Source: Emiliania huxleyi CCMP1516
Taxonomy: Eukaryota; Haptophyta; Isochrysidales; Noelaerhabdaceae
Direction: 5' to 3'
Length of the DNA: 64,000 nucleotides
Assembly: GCF_000372725.1 (NCBI RefSeq)
Contig: NW_005198244.1
Span: 1,987,841 to 2,051,840 of the forward strand
The position numbers and the translations under genes are program-made. The notes beneath the pieces were generated by a model, which ran no database searches, had not been told where the DNA came from, and was given only the letters and a program-made list of their open reading frames with translations. Below, piece by piece: positions 30,399 through 41,929 of this stretch; positions within the stretch are counted from its first letter, which is position 1, and each line of letters begins with the position of its first letter.

Positions 30399-30914
30399 TC
30401 AGCAACGCCGGCTGCTCCCAGATAGTCCCGACGAGGACTGCAGCGACATCCGCCGCCCCCAGAAATTCAAACTCCTCGCCGGGGAGGTCGCACGCCTAGA
30501 AGGGGGGAGGGGGGTCTCACAGCTGCGTCTGTCGGCGCTGCGGGGTATCGTTGCCGGTGCCTGGCCACACCCGCCCTCCCCTTCCTCGCACGCCCTGAGA
30601 GCGGGCTGCCAGAAGGCGGTCGCGGGGACGGGCCCCAGCGCGGGCTCCGACTCGAGCAGCTTCTGGAAGGAGTGGAGGTCGCTGGCGGGCGCCTCGGTGG
30701 TGATGGACCCTAGCATGGCGGTTTTCCACGACTCCTCCCGCGCCTGCGCCTGCAGCTTGTCGAGCGCCTTGATCCACTTCCGCAGCTGCGTCGGCTCGAC
30801 GCCGGGATACTTTCGGCACGTCGGCTTGATCCTGCAGGCTGCGGGCAGGGCGAGCGCCTCCTCCACGAGCTTAACCTTGAAGGCCGGCGAGTGGATGCGG
30901 CGTGAGGGCGACAT
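30399..30914 (-). pseudogene. Transposase-like N-terminal helix-turn-helix protein fragment
   Basis: From the ATG at 30914 the frame reads MSPSRRIHSPAFKVKLVEEA, then PTCRKYPGVEPTQLRKWIKA: the homeodomain-like HTH found at the N-terminus of pogo/Tigger-type and related transposases (R-R-x-[YH]-S..FK.K.V..A, ..KY.V....++W). Nothing resembling a DDE catalytic domain follows; the rest is Pro/Arg-rich. It is probably a remnant or a domesticated DNA-binding domain. Confidence 0.5.
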
Positions 30915-31184
30915 GAAAACCTCCGGACCGGCAGAGTTATACTCAGATACAGCACAGATCCTGCACCCCTCCACTTCTGAGGCGCCGTTCACGGAACCCT
31001 TTGGTGGTATCCAGCAACAGAATCCTCACTTTCACACCAATGCGCTCTGCCCCCGAGGCGCTAGACTTCCATATACGCGAGAAGGAAAGACGGGCACGAT
31101 AGGGGAAAAAAAACCATTTCACGCCGGCGCCTCCCTTTTCGCTCGCGTCACGCTCCTTGGTGTCTGATCGCTCATCGCGACGAG

Positions 31185-31577
31185 ATGGCGACCGACGTTC
31201 AAGCTGCCGTGCGCGACCCGAGCGGTACCGCCAAGGGCATCGCGGCAGCGGCGGGCAGCGAGGACGGCGTGCTCTTCAACGCGTGCCTCTGCTGCTACAA
31301 CGCGGTCGACCTGAGCGACGTCGTCCTCTGCTTCAAGGGCCGCGGCCAGTACCTCTGCCTCACCTATCAAGGCTGCGTCGACGTGAACACCGAGTGCCTA
31401 CCCATCGGCATGATTGACGACGACTCCAACGGCAGCGTCTGCAAGCTCGGGCTGGGCTGCCTCACAATCGGACTCACCACCGACCTCTCGACCCCTTGCT
31501 GCGGGCAACTTCACGGTCGGCACTCCCAAGGTGGCCGCGGCAGGTGCCCCGCCTGTTGGCGCAGAGATGGCGCGTTA
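31185..31577 (+). CDS. Small cysteine-rich protein, unknown, with a one-base frameshift
   Basis: MATDVQAAVRDPSGTAKGIA is followed by a Cys-rich centre (NACLCCYNAVDLSDVVLCFK, VCKLGLGCLTIGL, TPCCG). The frame breaks at the GGG at 31503-31505: reading GG instead of GGG continues as CCGNFTVGTPKVAAAGAPPV and stops at 31575-31577, which fits better than the longer original frame. This is a probable sequencing or recent indel. Similar Cys-rich proteins occur in several algal groups; the function is unknown. Confidence 0.5.
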
Positions 31578-31847
31578 GGCGTGCAAGGATCTCTTGCCCT
31601 GGCACGAGTTGCGCCAGTGTCTCTGAATGTTGTGTGTGTGCACTATACGATGTCGGTTCAGCACGCAGAGTCCCGCGGCGCCGCCGGTGCGAATGGTCCC
31701 GGCCGCAGAGCGTTTTTGTCTAATAGTGAGCCCCTTCAGAATAACGCCCCACATGATCTCCATAAAAAGTGTAAATGAAACACAGACCATAATAAAAAGA
31801 GGGCATCCCACGTAAATTTCTCTCTTCGAGAGGCATGCGCATAGTCT

Positions 31848-33143
31848 CTAAGCCCTGTCTGTCCAGGCAACCCATCCGAACGAGGTTACGACGTGCTTCA
31901 GCACCTGCAGCCGCAAGTGTCTCGTCGGGTGGTATGGCGGCAAGTCCACAAGCGTGTCGAGGCCGCTGCGCCCGGCCGATAGGCAAGTCTCGGCAGTCTT
32001 GTAGCCACTCTTGCGCAGCTCGCCGAGGAGACCCTCCACATCGCGCCGCCGCCAGATCACCGTGTTAGTCTTCCTGCCACGGACGCTGTCCACCGTCTTC
32101 TCGAGCGAGGAGAGGGAGAACTCGGTGGTGTGCACGGCCATGCCGCCTGGCTTCAGCAGCAGCATGGAGGCCATCGCAAATGCCTTGCCGAGCGCGATCG
32201 AGCCGACGTGCTGAACGGAGCCTGTCGACCACACGAAGTCAAACTGCCCGTCGATGGTGGAGATGTCGTTCATGTCGGCGGCTCGGAACTCCACGAGCTC
32301 ATCGAATTGCGAGCGAGACAGCAAGTGCTCCCGAAAAAGCGAGTCCTTGCTCACCGTGTCCCATGCAGTTGTGTCTTTGGGGCCGAGGTCGGTCGCGAGC
32401 ACCCGCACGCCAAGCGAGGCAAAATAGCTCACCAGCGGGTCCCGGCCGACCCCAAAGACGATACCTCGCATGCCCGGGCGCAGCTTGCCCGACGCGTTGA
32501 GCGCGCGGATGATGTAATGATACTCCCATTCTTTCCGGTGCATGCCTACTTGCTTCTTTTTCGGATCAAGCTGCCAGATTACCCTCCTCGCCGACTCGGA
32601 GCAAAGGTCGGCCGTGATCGCCAGCTTACTGCACTTTGTGCTCCTGCATGCACAGCTCGCCTCCGAAAAGTCTCGCAGGATGGTTGGGCCCTTTGACGGC
32701 GGCTGCAGGTCCCTGCCCCAGTCCTCTGCGCACTCTGGCGGCCGAGGCAGCATGCGCGGCACTACTTCGAGCGTCCTCCGCGCCGCGGCCCGTGCGGCCA
32801 CGCGCCGAGCGTGCGTCTTGTTCTGACGGGCCTCTCGCCGAACGCCCGTCTTGTTGTGCTGCGCCGCGGCCGCCGTCTTGTGCTTTACGGCGTAGCTCTT
32901 GTGCTTGTGCTTTTGCTTTCCCGAAGCCCGCGTGCTATTCCACCAAAATAAGTTGCGCTGCGCGTTCTGCTGGAGCTGCCAGGTCTTCTGCTGCGGCATT
33001 TCAAACTCCTTGTAGACGGCGGCACCGATCCACACGCCAGCGCTGAAGGTGCTGAAGGCGATGGCATACGCAACCAGGATGGTTTTCGGGCCGCTGATCT
33101 CCCAAACGGTCGCAACCTCGTCGGTCTGGGCGGAGCGAAGCAT
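31848..33143 (-). CDS. Membrane-anchored SAM-dependent methyltransferase
   Basis: 431 codons from the ATG at 33143 (MLRSAQTDEV). A single TM helix (TILVAYAIAFSTFSAGVWIG) near residue 25 gives a type II topology, followed by a basic stem (KQKHKHKS...). The catalytic part has motif I RGIVFGVGRDPLVSYFASLG, the acidic end VLATDL, and later FDFVWSTGSVQHVGS (motif IV-like) and LLKPGGMAVHTTEF (post-II/III). The fold is class I methyltransferase; TM anchor and stem suggest a Golgi or ER lumenal role on sugars or lipids. The substrate is unknown. Confidence 0.75.
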   Translation of the reverse strand: MLRSAQTDEVATVWEISGPKTILVAYAIAFSTFSAGVWIGAAVYKEFEMPQQKTWQLQQNAQRNLFWWNSTRASGKQKHKHKSYAVKHKTAAAAQHNKTGVRREARQNKTHARRVAARAAARRTLEVVPRMLPRPPECAEDWGRDLQPPSKGPTILRDFSEASCACRSTKCSKLAITADLCSESARRVIWQLDPKKKQVGMHRKEWEYHYIIRALNASGKLRPGMRGIVFGVGRDPLVSYFASLGVRVLATDLGPKDTTAWDTVSKDSLFREHLLSRSQFDELVEFRAADMNDISTIDGQFDFVWSTGSVQHVGSIALGKAFAMASMLLLKPGGMAVHTTEFSLSSLEKTVDSVRGRKTNTVIWRRRDVEGLLGELRKSGYKTAETCLSAGRSGLDTLVDLPPYHPTRHLRLQVLKHVVTSFGWVAWTDRA

Positions 33144-33299
33144 AGGTTCGGCGTGCAGCCAGCGCGTGGACGGACGCAGGAAATGAAAAAAAAGTTCTTT
33201 TTCGGCGGTGTCTTGATATCGATTGATACGAACTCGCAAAAAAGTCCCTTGTCGTTCCGTCCATCGTGGCGCTGCGAGTCTTTATTTCTTTTTGCACAG

Positions 33300-34837
33300 G
33301 AACTGGCGCGACCTCGCAGAGGAGCTCGCCGCGGAGGGCTCCGCGGGATCGCGGTCTGCTCCTCGTGGCAAGAAGGGCAAGGCGCGCGCCGAGGGCAGGG
33401 AGCGGGCGAAGCACGCGGCCTGGCGGGAGGCGGTCCGCTTCGTGGCGGCGAGCCAAGACGGCGCCGGCGCCTTCCTCAACGCCATCCCAATGCGGGATGA
33501 CATGCGAATGGAGTAGGCCTGTTTAACATTAACTTTGGGCCTAACAGTTGCGCTAGTGTTGGCTGAAATCCTGAACGTTGTTCAAGTGTTCACCACAGCC
33601 CATGCTGTTACTGTTTGTTATTGTTGTTACCGTTGTTCAGCGGCCAGCAAGCAGAAAATGGCAAAAAACCCGGGGGTAAAACCGCCCAAAGCCAATACCT
33701 GATTTTTCCCAGGTATTTTCGGGTATTACCCGCACTGGACGCTGGAGATCGTCGTGGGTCACTGCCAGGCCTTCCTTATTGTTGTTCAGCCGGCCTAACG
33801 TTAGCTACTGTTGTTGGGGAGCCCCACTGTTGTTCTGTTGTTACTGTTAACACTAGCAACACTGTTCAGCTCACAACGTTAAACAGCTCTAGAATGGAGA
33901 CTTGGGCGATGCGGATCTCGGTGCAGCGCCGCCTGGGCCTTCCCCTCGACGCGGCCTGCCAGGCCGCGGCGGCGGGCAAGAGAAGACTCGGAACAAGAAG
34001 ATCCACGACGAGTTCGGCGACGCTGCTGTCAACGTGCCGCAGCAGAGCCACAACACCAGACACAAGTGTGTACTTCAGCGCCTCATCCTCGCCCTACGCG
34101 CCGCGTGGGGCACCGCTGTGCGAATGGAGCCGAAAGGCCACCTCGGTCAGAGTTACAACAAACAATCCGACGTGGACGCGTGCAACATTGGCAGGGGCGG
34201 CAAGCGCTTTTCAGGCGATGTCAAGGTTGTCTGCCCCCTCACCAGCGGCGGGGAGCATGGTCGGAAGGGCGCTTTTGTCGCCTTCGGCAACACCGAGGCG
34301 TTCTACCGGAACATGGTCGAGGGGCATGGGCCCTACCGCGCGGAGGGAGAGGGAGGCGAGGGGGAGGGGGAGGGGGATGGAGGGGAGTGTGAGGGGTATG
34401 GGGGCGAGGGAATGGAGGGAGAGAGGAAGAGCAAGGGCGAGAGGGGGCAGGGGACTGGTCGTCTGCATACTAGGGGGGGCAGGGTAGTGGGCGGCGATCG
34501 CCGCATACCGTCCTATGGCGGCGAGTATCGCTACGCCAGGGAGGACAAGGACGTCGACGTGCGGCTGCTGCTGTTCGAGTCGTTCGGTGGGTTTGGGAAG
34601 GGGGTCGGCGAGATCCTCTTGGGGGCGGCGAACGTGCTGCAGAACAAGCTGACGCGGGCCCAGTACCTCGATGAGGTGACTTGGACCACAAAGAGCTGGC
34701 TGGGGCTGCAGAAGCAGCGCATCTCAGTCGTTCTTCACACGGCCATCGCAGAGCAGATTGTGAATGAGCTTGCCAGCGGCGAGGGCGGTCGAGTGCACGG
34801 AGCTAAGTGCCTCGCCGTCCTCGCGGGAGTCGCTTAG
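33300..34837 (+). pseudogene. Retroelement-derived coding remnant (post-RT region), interrupted by a DNA transposon
   Basis: HRNWRDLAEELAAEGSAGSR to AGAFLNAIPMRDDMRM, then after the insertion METWAMRISVQRRLGLPLDA: this AFL.A.P....M....F...++RLGLP arrangement is what follows the RT domain in LINE-type elements of protists. Further on, SDVDACNIGRGGKRFSGDVK and DVDVRLLLFESFGGFGKGVG, TWTTKSWLGLQKQRISVVLH match retroelement C-terminal regions known from haptophytes and dinoflagellates. A one-base slip near 33990 and a Glu/Gly-rich low-complexity stretch (34340-34480) break the frame. No RT domain remains, so it is 5' truncated. Confidence 0.55.
33514..33891. mobile_element. 378-bp hAT-like DNA transposon with 8-bp TSD; splice-compatible
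   Basis: Direct repeat GAATGGAG at 33506-33513 and 33892-33899 flanks a segment starting TAGGCCTGTTTAACATT and ending, inverted, TAGAGCTGTTTAACGTT (14 of 17 identical). It has no coding capacity and many GTTA/GTTGTT motifs. The last G of the left TSD plus the first T gives GT; the last A plus the first G of the right TSD gives AG. Removal of 33513-33892 restores an open frame (DMRMEMETWAMR). Confidence 0.85.
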
Positions 34838-35013
34838 GCGGCTCCCAGTGGTGTACCTGTGTTAGTGCCAGTGCGCGCCAGTCCCGATTAATAAATAGAG
34901 CAGACATCTCCAGGAGAGATGGGCGACGCACGAACACAGAGGGACAGTGCGCACCCCGCCCCGCACGGCGCTAAAATTCTTTTTGTGGAAGCAAGCACAG
35001 GCTGCTGCTCACA

Positions 35014-35538
35014 ATGGTGGTCGGGCCTGTCCTCGACGCGCTCGCTGCTCGTCGCGACGGCACCAGCGCGATCGGTGTCTTCACCAAGAACAACCGGCTC
35101 CTCGTCGCAGGGCTCTCGCTGCACCACCGAGTCTTATTCTGGCTCACCAACTTGCCGTACTGGGCACTGGCAGCCTGGCTGGCCGATTCGGGCCGATTCG
35201 GCCACGCCAGCGCCGCCGCTTGTGTCGCGGCCGCCAGTAGCGCCTTCCACGGCGCCCAGATGTTCGGCGGCAGCTCGGAGGCCAATGGCCGGCGCACGTC
35301 CCGACTCATCGCCCTCGACCTGGTGTGCGCCAACGGGTATGGCCTCGCCCTCGCCAATTCCGCAGGCCTCGGCCTCGCGCTGCGTATCTTTGCGGCGCCG
35401 GTGGCGCTTCTCACCGCCAGCGCCGTCCTCAAGCGGAGGAACGCGCCGCGTGGCTACGCCCTCTGCCACGGCGCCTGGCACCTCGCGTCTGCGGCGGGGA
35501 TGTGGGTGCTGCTGGCTGACGAGAGATTACGACCTTAG
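35014..35538 (+). CDS. Polytopic membrane protein, CREST-superfamily-like (alkaline ceramidase/PAQR type)
   Basis: Single exon, 174 aa. About five TM helices. The arrangement of polar residues within helices, [10 protein letters not shown], then [11 protein letters not shown], then [20 protein letters not shown] (HxxWH), follows the Ser/His...Asp...HxxxH pattern of CREST hydrolases, which act on lipid amides or related bonds. The overall length is short for a ceramidase. The fold assignment is tentative; membrane topology and the metal-site-like residues are clear. Confidence 0.5.
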   Translation: MVVGPVLDALAARRDGTSAIGVFTKNNRLLVAGLSLHHRVLFWLTNLPYWALAAWLADSGRFGHASAAACVAAASSAFHGAQMFGGSSEANGRRTSRLIALDLVCANGYGLALANSAGLGLALRIFAAPVALLTASAVLKRRNAPRGYALCHGAWHLASAAGMWVLLADERLRP

Positions 35539-35578
35539 TGTGCATTGCCCGACACAGATATGCCCGTCCACCTACCCC

Positions 35579-35706
<128 letters not shown>

Positions 35707-36160
35707 CCGATGTGTGCGTCTGTGATTGCACATCACAGCGTCACGTCAAGACGTGCGCGCCCCAGGTCCCGCCATCAGACCGCGTACAAAAGAACGAACG
35801 AATATACGTAATGAATAATTCTCGGCGACCTCACCCACTCGTCTGACACACAGTCACACACAGTGTGTGCGACTCAGTTTAGAGAGTAGCGCGCAGAACG
35901 ACTTCACCGCGCAGAACTACGGCTTTAGCACCACCGCTCGGACGAGCACGAGGCGTGGCCACACCCCACGTGCCACGAGCGGTCTCGCCATTCGACGAGA
36001 AGTATGCGAGTACGGCAGTGCGCCCACACCGGCCGGGCGCCCAAGCCCCAAGGCTGTACCCGCAACGCGGATGAAAACGACCGGCGGGCGACCGCCGTAC
36101 CCGATCCCCATGAACGAAAACCCGCCAAAAAGTGTGCATCCTCTTGAGTCATGAGACATG
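35707..36160. other. Intergenic
   Basis: No gene was recognised. Open frames at 35867-36154 exist on both strands but have no domain. Confidence 0.4.
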
Positions 36161-36660
36161 ACGCAAATAAATAAATAAAAACGGACACTTCTCCAATAAA
36201 TAAATAAATAAAAACGGACACCTCTCTACTGTGAGATGGGTAAAAAGGAACAGGCCCCCGCCCTTGCGATCTTTGTGCAGGGTTCTTTGTGGGTGTGGTC
36301 GGCGACTAGCCGGGGTCGTCCTCCCGATGGGGGACTAGCACTAGCCGTCTTCCACATGGTCCCTCGGGTTCCTGCTGCTCCTAATCTCTTCGTACATCCT
36401 CCTGCTGATCTCCGCAAAGTCCTGCTCCCTCCCTCGTGTCTCGCCCTGCGCCGCGTTTGCTCCGCCTCCCCGCGTCGTCTGCCCTGCGTCGCGCAGTCGT
36501 CGCAAACGCGACGACTTCGCACAAGTCCAAGTGAAAGTGCGGAAAGAGACTCTGAGAGAAACGCGGGCGGCAGAGAGAAACCGCAGAGAGACCACCGCCG
36601 ATAACCGATATCTGCCCCCCAGGCCCAGCTCTGCACAGCTCTCGCCACGTGCCCCTCCCC
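36161..36660 (-). repeat. 5'-truncated LINE-like fragment
   Basis: From AAATAAATAAATAAAAACGG (two tandem tails, 36167 and 36197) through a segment nearly identical to 47524-47740, encoding in reverse the same C-terminal residues (EISRRMYEEIRSSR). It is a short copy of the family represented at 47505-50545, about 190 bp into the 3' flank of the NOP2 gene. Confidence 0.75.
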
Positions 36661-36827
36661 CCCCCCCCAGGCAGAGAGAGCACTTTATTGACCATTTGAG
36701 AAGAAATTAGTCGCGCTCGAGTACCTTGGGACTAGCTGTAGCTCACATGCACTGCGACGGGTGACCCACACGCGTCGACGACCACGTTCGGTACTCACTG
36801 AGACCGTCAGAGATATCCCGGAAAACT

Positions 36828-38920
36828 TCACTTTTGCCGCTTCTTGCTCGGCGGCGGCGGCTTCTTCTTGCTCGCCGCCTTGCTCGGCGGCGGCTGCTGC
36901 TGGGCGCCCGGCGGCAAGTCGTTCGAGAACTTGCGCAGCTTGGCGACAAAGAAGCCGTCCATGTTGTGCGTGTGCGGGTAGAAGCGGCGCGCGTGCTTGA
37001 GCGAGGCGTGGAAGCGCTTGGAGCGGTAGCGCGTGAGCCCCTCGACGCCGAAGGGGAGGCCGGTGTCGACCAGCTTGACGTTGCGCGACGCGAGCGCGTA
37101 GTCGACGACAGCCTCGTTCTCCTCCACAGCGATGGAGCACGTCGAGTAGACGACGATGCCGCCGCCTAGAGACATCGCCCCGACAGCACGGCTCAGGCAA
37201 GGTGGCGCGGGCGCGGAGGGGTCGCGGCCGGCGGCGGCACCGGCGCTGTTTGCGGTGCACGAGTCGATCGCGGCGAGCAGCAGCTCCTTCTGCAGTTGCT
37301 GGCAGCGCTGCACGTCGGTGAAGCCCTTCTCGGCCTTGACTGCTGGGTCCTTTGAGATGACGCCGAGCCCGGTGCACCTGCGGGTGGTATGGTGCGGCGG
37401 GGCGGGCGGCATGGGGCGGCGGGGAGGGCGGCGGGGAGGGTGGCGGGGAGGGAGGGCGGGGAGGGAGGGGGGGGGGGGGGGGGGATGCCCACGGCGCGTC
37501 GAGCAGCACGCGGTCGAATCCGCCCATGAGGCGCGGGAACTCGCGCCCGTCGGCGTGGAGGAGGATGGCGCAACGGACGCCCTGGCGCGCGAGGTTGGAG
37601 GCGAACGAGGGGAGGCCCTGCTTGTTGAAGTCGTTTGCGACGAGGGTGCCGGAGTTGCCCATGCGTGCGGCGATGTGCGACGTCTTTCCGCCCGGCGCCG
37701 ACGCCATGTCGAGCACGCGCTGGCCGGGCTGCGGGCCGGGGGGGAGGGGGGGAGGGGGTGGGGCGGGGGAGGGGAGCGGAGGGGGGGAGGGGGAAAGGGG
37801 AGGAGGGGAGGAGGGGAGGATGCGGGCGCCTGCGGGTCGAGGGCGAGGACGGGCAGGAAGGAGGAGGCGGACTGGATCATGTAGTGGCCGGCGAGATACT
37901 CTGGCGTCGCGCCAATCGGCACGGCAGACTCGTAGATCTGCAGCCCCTCGGAGGACCACTTGCTGATCGGGTCGAGAGACACGTTGCGAGAGATGAGCGC
38001 CTGCGGCAGCGCGGCGGCGCCTTGATCTGGGGAGCGTGGTGATCTAGGGAGCGGTGTAGGGAGGTGTGTGAGGTGTAGGGAGGGCGCCTGGGGAGGTGTG
38101 TGAGGTGTGTGCGGCCAGCCCCGCCTGCGCCAGCTCGCGGCGGCGCGTCTTGAGCGTGTTCGTGCGGATGGTGACGGGGCGCGGCTTTTCGGAGGCCTCG
38201 ATGAACTCGAGCGCCTGCGGGGAGGGAGGCGGGCGTGTCATGGACGTGTCATGGACGTGACGTGGACGTGTCCCGCATGTGCGACGGCGTGGGGATCGCT
38301 CGGAACTGGTCGCACCTCTGCGGGCGAGAAGAGCTGCAGCAGCAGCTCGACAAGCTCGCCGTTGTAGCCGTACACCTGCTGCAGGTCCTCGGCGAGCAGA
38401 GACACGTACTCCACCCGCGTGACCCCCTCCTGCCGCTTGGACGCAAAGTCGCCGAGCACTGCGCAGGACGTGTCAGGGACGGGGACGTGTCAGGGACGTG
38501 TCAGGGACGTGTCAGGCGTCTGTTGCGGCGTCTGTTGCGGCGCGTGCTGTGCGGACGCGAGGGCGAGGGCTCGCGGAGCGTAGGGTCGGGCGTGTGTGGC
38601 GCTGCGCACCTCCCGGCCGGTGAGAGGTGTCTCGGACGTGTCTCGGACGGGTCTCAAGAGTGTCTTGGAAGCGTCTCGGAAGCGTCGCACCGTCGACCAC
38701 GTCCGCGATGCGGCTCTTGAGCGTGCCGATGTCAGGCATCTCCTCGCGCGGACCGGTCGGCATTGTGAAGCTCGCCGCCGCGCCGCGCTGCTCCGACGCC
38801 TGCTCCGCCGCCTCCGCCTCCATCCTCGCCACCGTCTTGCGGGCCTTGCGCTCGAAAGCCAGCTCCTCTCCACCGCTCTCGTCGCCGCCGCTCTCCGCCT
38901 CCTCCTCCTCCTCCTCCTCC

Positions 38921-38972
<52 letters not shown>

Positions 38973-39333
38973 TCTCATCCTCAGCCTCCTCCTCACCCGA
39001 CTCGACGCTGTCCGCACCCTCATACTCGTCGCCAACATCCTCCTCGCTGTCGTCATCCGACTCCTCGCTCTCCTCCACCACCTCGGCGGCGGGTGGGCGT
39101 TTGCCAGGTGCGGCCGCTGCGCCCTTGCGAGGCCCGCGCGCCAATGGCCGCGACAGCGCCGCGCTGCCACGCTTGCGCACCGCGCTGGGACCGGGCCGCT
39201 GCCTCGGCGCTGGCTCGTCGTCCTCAAACAGGCTCCGCTTCTTTGGCTTGAGCCAGGACTTGTTTTCGTCCGAAAAGGAGGCCGCGGAAGCGTCGCTCTG
39301 CTTCTGTCGCTTGCCACCCTTCGCCGTAGGCAT
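36828..39333 (-). CDS. NOP2: NOP2-type 25S/28S rRNA cytosine-C5 methyltransferase
   Basis: Six exons: 39333-38691, 38458-38316, 38214-38125, 38000-37830, 37728-37493, 37377-36828; total 611 codons with stop, exact frame. A basic/acidic nucleolar N-terminus with a long Asp/Glu run precedes the conserved core: [35 protein letters not shown], the SAM site [36 protein letters not shown] (DAPC Cys), then [15 protein letters not shown] (TCS catalytic Cys) and [18 protein letters not shown]. It methylates a large-subunit rRNA cytosine in the nucleolus and is needed for 60S assembly. Introns at 37729 and 38001 start GC; those at 37378, 38215 and 38459 start GT. Introns 38459-38690 and 38215-38315 hold repeated GACACGTCC. 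The Lys-rich C-terminus is typical. Confidence 0.93.
38459..38690 (-). other. NOP2 intron 1 with GACACGTCC repeats
   Basis: 232 nt, GT-AG on the minus strand. At least six copies of GACACGTCC or close variants (CGAGACACGTCC, CCTGACACGTCC) fill both ends, the last just before TGCGCAG. The same motif recurs in other genes' introns. Confidence 0.75.
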
Positions 39334-40199
39334 CGTGGCGTGGGGGGCTGCAAACCCTCGTCTGAGGGAAAAATTTCTTTTTCCTTTGCTGAGCACTTGA
39401 GCACTGGAAAGGGTCGATTCCGCATTGTATGCCGTCCGCCACATGGGCTGCCATCGGCATGCACAAGGCGCAAGCTCACCGAACGGCGGGAGGTGTCCGC
39501 GACCCAGAAGAAATTGGGCCGGGCGTCGTTCCCTCCGCTGGAGAGAGGTCGCCATCAGTTCCCGTTCCCCAGGACCTCCTCTCCAGGCTCCAGCTGCGAC
39601 CGTGGGATCATAGCAAGACCATGAGAGTGCGATCATAGCAAGACCATGAGAGTGCTCATGCTCGATGCTCATGCTATAAGAGGAGCTCGTTCAGCTGGAT
39701 CCGGGGCAGTCGGATGCACTGCCTCACTGGGCCTGAGACCATCGCACGAGCCACGACCATTTTGGGACCCCTCACTCGGCTCCAGGATCGAGCCCCGAGG
39801 TGCACGCCGCCGAGGGACCCCGGAGGGTAGACGGGCGGTGTCGTCCCCCCTCTCCCATCATCACCTGATTTGTTGAAGCCAACTGATTAATTCCAATTTC
39901 CTCCTGTGCAAGAGCGGAGAGGGCTCGGACGGCGCGTGGCGGGGGAGGGCAGGCAGGGAATGGGCACGGGGGAGGGAGGGGGGGCTCCGTTCAGAGAAAG
40001 GCGGGGATGAAGATTGCGAGCATTGAGCGGATGAGGTGGATAGCGTGTTGGGGGTTCCAAAGGGCTGTTCGTGAACAGACGACGCTGCCACGTTCGGCCG
40101 GAGCGTCCTGGGCGGGCAGACGCCCGCCCCGGCGGCCGACTCTGGGATAGTAGGTCGAGTCTTGGTGGTACGGAGACGGTCACGAGACGGGACGGACGG
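39334..40199. other. Intergenic with fragments of a dispersed repeat
   Basis: 39390-39422 (GAGCACTTGAGCACTGG...) and 39710-39865 (ATGCACTGCCTCACTGGGCC, CGAGGTGCACGCCGCCGAG) match parts of the element at 62997-63356 and the copy at 57378-57545, in shuffled order. Two copies of GATCATAGCAAGACCATGAG lie at 39606-39655. No gene was seen. Confidence 0.55.
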
Positions 40200-41250
40200 A
40201 ACCTCCGGACTCTAGGACGACGCCACGGGACTCTAGGAGAGAGAGTGTGTGAAGGGAGTCTGGGCGGGGCTTTGGCCCGACGGGCTCAGCCGTGCGAAAA
40301 GCATCAAATAATAATATTGCCGCCTCGCAGCAACGAACGCGTCTCGTCCGTGTGATGAAGCATTTGCTGGAGGCGATTGGCTGAGCCCACCGGCGACCGA
40401 TCCGTGTCTGTTACCAGACACGAGCGCGTCGGAAACTCGCGCTCGGTGCCGCCAACGGGGTGTGCAGGGCGGCGCAACCGCCCCAAAGAAAAAAAAGGCC
40501 GGAGGTACAGGAAGTCTGGAGGCCGTCGTTTGTCACGCGGGGAGCCAAGCTGCGGGTCTGCCGTCAGCGGCTTACCCCACTAACTCGACCACGGCGAAGC
40601 GATTGCGCGGGGTCCCAGTCCCACCTTCAAGCCGACCGCATTCGGCCGATCTTGTTCACAGCTGATCCCGGGTCCGGCAAAAAGTTTTTTGTTTCGCGGG
40701 ACCCCCAGCCCACGCGCCACGGGTCGGTGGTGCCCCTGGCACGCCCGGAAGCGGCAAGCGCAGAGGAGGGGGGGGTGCAGCGCGGACGCCGCGGACGACC
40801 GCGGATTGCACCTCAGCCCTCTCCCGATTTCCGTGTACACCGTGGTGCGTGGAGCGTGGCGGTGACTATAGTATAATAGTATAGGATTATAAAAATCGGG
40901 CGGTTGCGAGCTAGTACACTCGGCCGCTTGGTTTTGCTATGGCCTATGCCGGGCAAGAAGGGATGGTAGTTGTGGCACCATTTCAGAGGTTGGTTGGTAG
41001 TTGTAGCTGACCACAGGTTGGTGTTCCACGCATCGATGCAGCCGGAGCGGCCGTTAATCGCGCCGACGTTGATGGGGAGAGGCGGAGCCCTGTCCGTGCC
41101 AGTGCGCACGCCGTTCCCCTCCCCATTGTTGTGTGCGCACGCCGAGAGAGATTTTTTGCCCAGACTGATTCGGATCGGAGCCCCAGACTGATTCTGACCA
41201 GAGCCTAGACTGATTCGGACCGGAATGGGAGTTAGCGCGCTCTGCAAAGG
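40200..41250. other. Intergenic, possible decayed mobile sequence
   Basis: On the minus strand 41230-40860 is open and reads INGRSGCIDAWNTNLWSATT and LKWCHNYHPFLPGIG, which looks protein-derived, but I could not tie it to a family. Repeated TCGGACCAGACTG-like strings occur at 41160-41225. Nothing else was supported. Confidence 0.3.
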
Positions 41251-41379
41251 CTGGAGTGGCGTGCCGTGAACAAACAGCGAGGCCGACGACCGCCCTACCT
41301 ACTCGCACCCAGCCGATCCCGGGTGAGTTGGTGTCGAAGCGGGGGGGGGGGGGGGACCACTGATCTAGCGGTGGTGCCC

Positions 41380-41810
41380 TGCTCCGGAAAAGAAAGAAAG
41401 AAAAGAAAGAAAACAGACAACCCAAGGGAGGGATGGGAGAACGGCACGCCGCCACCACACAGGGATTTTAAGGAGAGGGGTGTGGTGCGCTAGCCGTCGC
41501 CCACCCTTGGGCGTCCGCCTCTTCCTATCTCTCTTCGCAGTCTCTCTCCGATTCTCGCTGCAACCTTCGTGCCACCTCGCGGTCTCCCCCTTCTCGTCGT
41601 GCTCTCCCTTGTCGCTTCTTCCTCTGTCGCGTCGCTCTCCTCTGCCTCGTTCTGCGACGCCGCCGCCGCCTGCCGTTCCCTTGTTCTCTCGGCTTCTTTC
41701 GCCTTTCGGCGCAGCTCCGCCCTCCTTGCTGCATATCCTGGCCCCTCGAGTCTATCGAGCTCTCCTCGCGCAAGGACGAGTCTTCTGATGCCCACTGCGA
41801 TCATGGAAAG
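41380..41810 (-). repeat. LINE-like element 3' portion (coding tail plus 3' UTR)
   Basis: Minus-strand frame 41804-41490 (MIAVGIRRLVLARGELDRLE, YAARRAELRRKAKEAE) is paralogous to the plus-strand frame at 50754-51026. It is followed by the UTR with GGGATTTTAAGGAGAGG and the GAAA-rich tail at 41393-41412, as at 21985. Confidence 0.65.
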
Positions 41811-41929
41811 TGTGGTGTAACAATTGTTGCTCGTCTATTTTAAGTCCGTCTTTCGCCTCGGAACGTTCCCCCATCGCCACGTCATCACGGATACCGACAA
41901 ACAACATCAGCGCACACGTCAGCTCGTCG

